This document shows positions 61,628-64,000 of a DNA stretch of 64,000 bases, one piece after another. The DNA is taken from the NCBI GenBank assembly GCA_964626885.1, contig CAZVJA010000001.1:25158-89157 (forward strand), in the 5' to 3' direction. A program made the position numbers and the translations under genes. The notes beneath the pieces were generated by a model that was not told where the DNA came from, made no database searches, and worked only from the letters and a program-made list of their open reading frames with translations. This DNA comes from CAZVJA01 sp964626885. GTDB taxonomy: Bacteria > Planctomycetota > Planctomycetia > Planctomycetales > Planctomycetaceae. Numbering within the stretch: position 1 is the first letter of the stretch; each line of letters begins with the position of its first letter.

Positions 61628-61694
61628 TGGTGAACGTCCTTTGCGTCGAGGGGAGTACCGTCGAACCCGCGCCTGTCGATTTCGTGCGCGACGA

Positions 61695-63725
61695 TCACTC
61701 GACCTGGTTCGACGTCCCGAGCAGTTCATTGAGGGTGTGGTTGACCAGACGAATGACGTACCCGCTCGAGTCTTGCATGGCTGCTTGCAAGGTGGGGAGG
61801 GCGGGGCGGGCTTTGGGACCAAGAGTATCAAGAGCGTCAGCTGCGAGTATTCTCACGGACGGCTCGGAGTCGTGCATCGATTCAACCAGGACGGCTATCG
61901 CCGCAGGTTCATCGGCAAATCCGAGTAATGCCCGGGCGGCGGCAATGCGAACCGACGGGGATGGATCTTTCAGCGTCTCCGTCAAGATCTTACGCGCGAG
62001 TTTCGCGGCTTCGTCGGGCGCTGCTTCAATTTTCTGATCGGGCTGTTTGGCGGACCGTGTCGCCGGCTTGGGATTTTTCTCATCCGGTTTCGGCTGCGCG
62101 TCTTTGGCCGGTTTAGCGGGCTCTTCCTCTTCAAACATTCCCAAGCGGGTGGCGGCCCAATAACGAATGGCGGGGTCTTCATCTTTCAGCCAGCCGGCGA
62201 GCTTCTCCACGCCGCGCGGACCACGTGCGCGAAACATCGCGACTTCCTGCAAACGGTCGAGCGGTAGGGCATGCCCCGGCTGACGCACGACGGCATAGAT
62301 CCCCTCTTTGCCGCCCCGCGCGATCAAATCCGGCTCGGGAAGCAGGCCGGTGTCTATCGTTTGTTTCATCCAATCGGCATGTGCCGTGCGCATGCGGTCG
62401 AGCACTTCCTGGTACTTCGGTAGTTTGACGAGGTTGTGGATCTCATGTGGATCGCTCTCGAGATCGTACAACTCCTCGGTCGGTTTGCGGTGCCGCATGA
62501 AGAGCTTCGCGGGGTCCGCCAACAGCCCGGCGGCGTCCAGCCGGCGAAATTCTTTCATGGTCGAGCCGACTTCCGCATAATTGAGATACTGGGCATATGG
62601 GCGGTTCGGTTCGTAATTGCGGATGTACTTGTAGCGCCCGTCACGGACCGCTCGAATCAAGTCATAGCGTTCGTCCATTCGATCGCGCGCGGCATAGATG
62701 TAACAACGAGGCTCCGTAGCTTTGGGGCCCAAAAATGCCTTCCCTTGCATCTGCTCTGGTATCGGAACATCCGCCAGCGAGAGAACCGTCGGTCCAAAAT
62801 CGACGAAGCTGACGAGTCTCTTTTCAACGGTCTCCGGCTTGATGCGGCCCGGCCATCTGATGATGAGTGGGACGTGAATTCCGGAATCGTACAGCCACCG
62901 TTTCGCCCGTGGCAGCCCCACTCCATGATCCGAGAAGAAGAAAACAATCGTGTTCTCTCGCAAACCCGCCGCATCGAGTTCGTCGAGGAACGTTCCCGCT
63001 TGCCGGTCCATCGCCGTTACCAGTTCGAAGTAGTGTGCCCAATCGCGCCGCACGGCGGGTGTGTCGGGGTAATACGGCGGCAGATCGAGCATCGACTGAT
63101 CCTGACGCTGCTCGGGCTTTAACTCCGCCGTCAACTTCGCGAATTCTTTGTCGTCAGCCCGAACCTGTGACTCGTGCGTCATCGTGATGTTGAACACGGC
63201 GAAGAAAGGTTGCCCCGGCTTGCGGTTCTTCCAGTGCGCTGTTGCGCTCGATTCGTCCCACGTCTTCGGATCGTGCACGAAGTTGTAATCGGTCTTGGAA
63301 TTGTTGGTGCAGTAGTAACCCGCCTGTCTCAGGTATTCCGGAAAGCAACGGACCGACTCCGGAAGCACCGCGCGCGATCGCATGTGCTGTGAACCGATCG
63401 AAGTGGGATACATTCCCGTTATCAGGCACGATCTGCTCGGCGCGCAAACCCCGGCGACGGAAAACGCATTGAGGTAGCGAGCCCCTTCCGTGGCCAGCTT
63501 GTCCAGCCGCGGTGTAATCGCATGGCGATCGCCGTAGCATCCCAAGTGAGGACTGATATCCTCACAGGTGATCCATACAATATTCGGTTGACGCGGCGCA
63601 GCGCTGGGGCGCACGGCGTCAACAGCCTCGGCGCTGTCGGCACGCTTAGCAAGCACGCTGAAGCAAAGAACTACCGGAATCCAGAACAGGATTCCAGACC
63701 GACGCAACATCGATCGTGGACGCAT
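61695..63725 (-). CDS. Secreted sulfatase with C-terminal HEAT repeats
   Basis: 676 residues from ATG 63725, signal peptide ILFWIPVVLCFSVLAKRADS. VWITCEDISPHLGCYG (metal-binding), AGVCAPSRSCLITGMYPTSI (canonical formylglycine motif CAPSR, Cys94), FFFSDHGVGLPRAKRWLYDS and SDPHEIHNLVKLPK are standard. After about 500, HEAT-like repeats appear: DEDPAIRYWAATRLGMFEEE, PSPSVRIAAARALLGFADEP, SEPSVRILAADALDTLGPKA, which may bind a partner or substrate. It is the first gene of a sulfatase pair. Confidence 0.92.
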   Translation of the reverse strand: MRPRSMLRRSGILFWIPVVLCFSVLAKRADSAEAVDAVRPSAAPRQPNIVWITCEDISPHLGCYGDRHAITPRLDKLATEGARYLNAFSVAGVCAPSRSCLITGMYPTSIGSQHMRSRAVLPESVRCFPEYLRQAGYYCTNNSKTDYNFVHDPKTWDESSATAHWKNRKPGQPFFAVFNITMTHESQVRADDKEFAKLTAELKPEQRQDQSMLDLPPYYPDTPAVRRDWAHYFELVTAMDRQAGTFLDELDAAGLRENTIVFFFSDHGVGLPRAKRWLYDSGIHVPLIIRWPGRIKPETVEKRLVSFVDFGPTVLSLADVPIPEQMQGKAFLGPKATEPRCYIYAARDRMDERYDLIRAVRDGRYKYIRNYEPNRPYAQYLNYAEVGSTMKEFRRLDAAGLLADPAKLFMRHRKPTEELYDLESDPHEIHNLVKLPKYQEVLDRMRTAHADWMKQTIDTGLLPEPDLIARGGKEGIYAVVRQPGHALPLDRLQEVAMFRARGPRGVEKLAGWLKDEDPAIRYWAATRLGMFEEEEPAKPAKDAQPKPDEKNPKPATRSAKQPDQKIEAAPDEAAKLARKILTETLKDPSPSVRIAAARALLGFADEPAAIAVLVESMHDSEPSVRILAADALDTLGPKARPALPTLQAAMQDSSGYVIRLVNHTLNELLGTSNQVE

Positions 63726-63765
63726 GATGGGACCGAACTGAAGACGGGAACCGCGCTCAACCCCA

Positions 63766-63795
63766 ATTCTGCCCTTACGACCTACCATCCGTCAA
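63766..63795 (-). promoter_or_regulatory. Candidate promoter of the sulfatase pair
   Basis: Minus strand TTGACG (63795-63790), 18 bp, CAGAAT (63771-63766), predicted leader of about 33 nt to ATG 63725. Confidence 0.35.
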
Positions 63796-64000
63796 TCATG
63801 AATCGCGAGTTCGGCCGATTCCAAGCAGATCCGCTTCGGTGCATTACTCAAATCAACCCGTCCAAATCAATCGATACGATGCCTTCTCCATTGGGGCATG
63901 GAACCTGTGGGACAGGGGAGGCAGTCGTGTCTGTAGAACGCTTCAAGTTGGCTCACTCGGTGGATTTACCTGGGGCGATTCCGCGATGATCCAGGAGAAT
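63796..64000. other. Right edge, no gene seen
   Basis: About 200 bp upstream of the sulfatase operon to the window's end. No convincing open frame, RNA or repeat. The open plus-strand frame running into it from 63522 is the shadow of the sulfatase gene. Confidence 0.4.

Noticed and set aside
63522..63989. 155-codon plus-strand frame at the right edge
   Set aside because: It is mostly antisense to the sulfatase start and has a random composition.
1..64000. tRNA, rRNA, CRISPR array or complete mobile element
   Set aside because: No cloverleaf-like stretch with a T-loop GTTCRANNC motif between genes, no regularly spaced repeat and no terminal inverted repeats were seen; only a decayed transposase tail at 25915-26285.

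Overview
The window is a GC-rich stretch of bacterial chromosome, almost certainly from a planctomycete. The markers are two DUF1549/DUF1553 plus DUF1501 gene sets, one with a planctomycete-type cytochrome c (PSCyt1) domain, a TIGR03009 protein, two secreted sulfatases, several secreted PQQ-like or TolB-like beta-propellers, a multi-EF-hand protein and an M56 peptidase fused to WD40 repeats. HpnH (hopanoids) and KdsA (Kdo, hence lipopolysaccharide) point to a Gram-negative-type envelope. No species can be named from sequence reading alone. I found no tRNA, rRNA, CRISPR array, prophage or intact insertion sequence.

Layout. 1-4.2 kb: a DUF1549/DUF1553 cytochrome protein followed by a DUF1501 protein cut by the window edge. 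4.3-8.2 kb: DUF456 membrane protein, LURP-one-like protein, methyltransferase, monoacylglycerol-lipase-like hydrolase and a TlpA-type thioredoxin. 8.5-12.6 kb: two tandem, membrane-anchored von Willebrand A paralogues behind one good sigma-70-like promoter. 12.6-19.3 kb, minus strand: BASS transporter, transglutaminase-like lipoprotein, kdsA, lipid kinase, enolase-superfamily enzyme, orphan groES. 19.5-25.9 kb: two PQQ-like propellers flanking hpnH, a TolB-like propeller and a sugar isomerase. 25.9-26.3 kb: a decayed IS1182-type transposase tail. 26.3-30.9 kb: HAD phosphatase, Gfo/Idh/MocA oxidoreductase, ExeA-like ATPase, rsmE, then a BON-domain gene with an unusual leader carrying two terminator-like hairpins.

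31-45.5 kb: ComEA-like protein, TIGR03009-PASTA protein, the second DUF1549-DUF1501-EF-hand operon, a BlaI/M56 regulatory pair whose peptidase carries about fourteen WD40 repeats, a Tm-1-like/PEP-hydrolase-like pair, and a histidine-rich membrane protein with a small partner. 46-64 kb: GH-A glycosidase, crcB, an NtrC-type response regulator with a soluble histidine kinase, pnp and rpsO, an NfeD/ClpP-class protease with duplicated protease domain, priA, nadD and two sulfatases.

Most of the window is ordinary planctomycete core and lifestyle content: extracellular polymer breakdown, envelope synthesis, RNA turnover and replication restart. The parts most worth a second look are the BON-gene leader RNA (29976-30182), the WD40-fused M56 peptidase with its BlaI partner and candidate operator, the inverted repeat in front of groES, the VWA pair, and the His-rich membrane protein. 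Functions are read from motifs and family knowledge; no database search was run, and promoter and operator calls are by eye.
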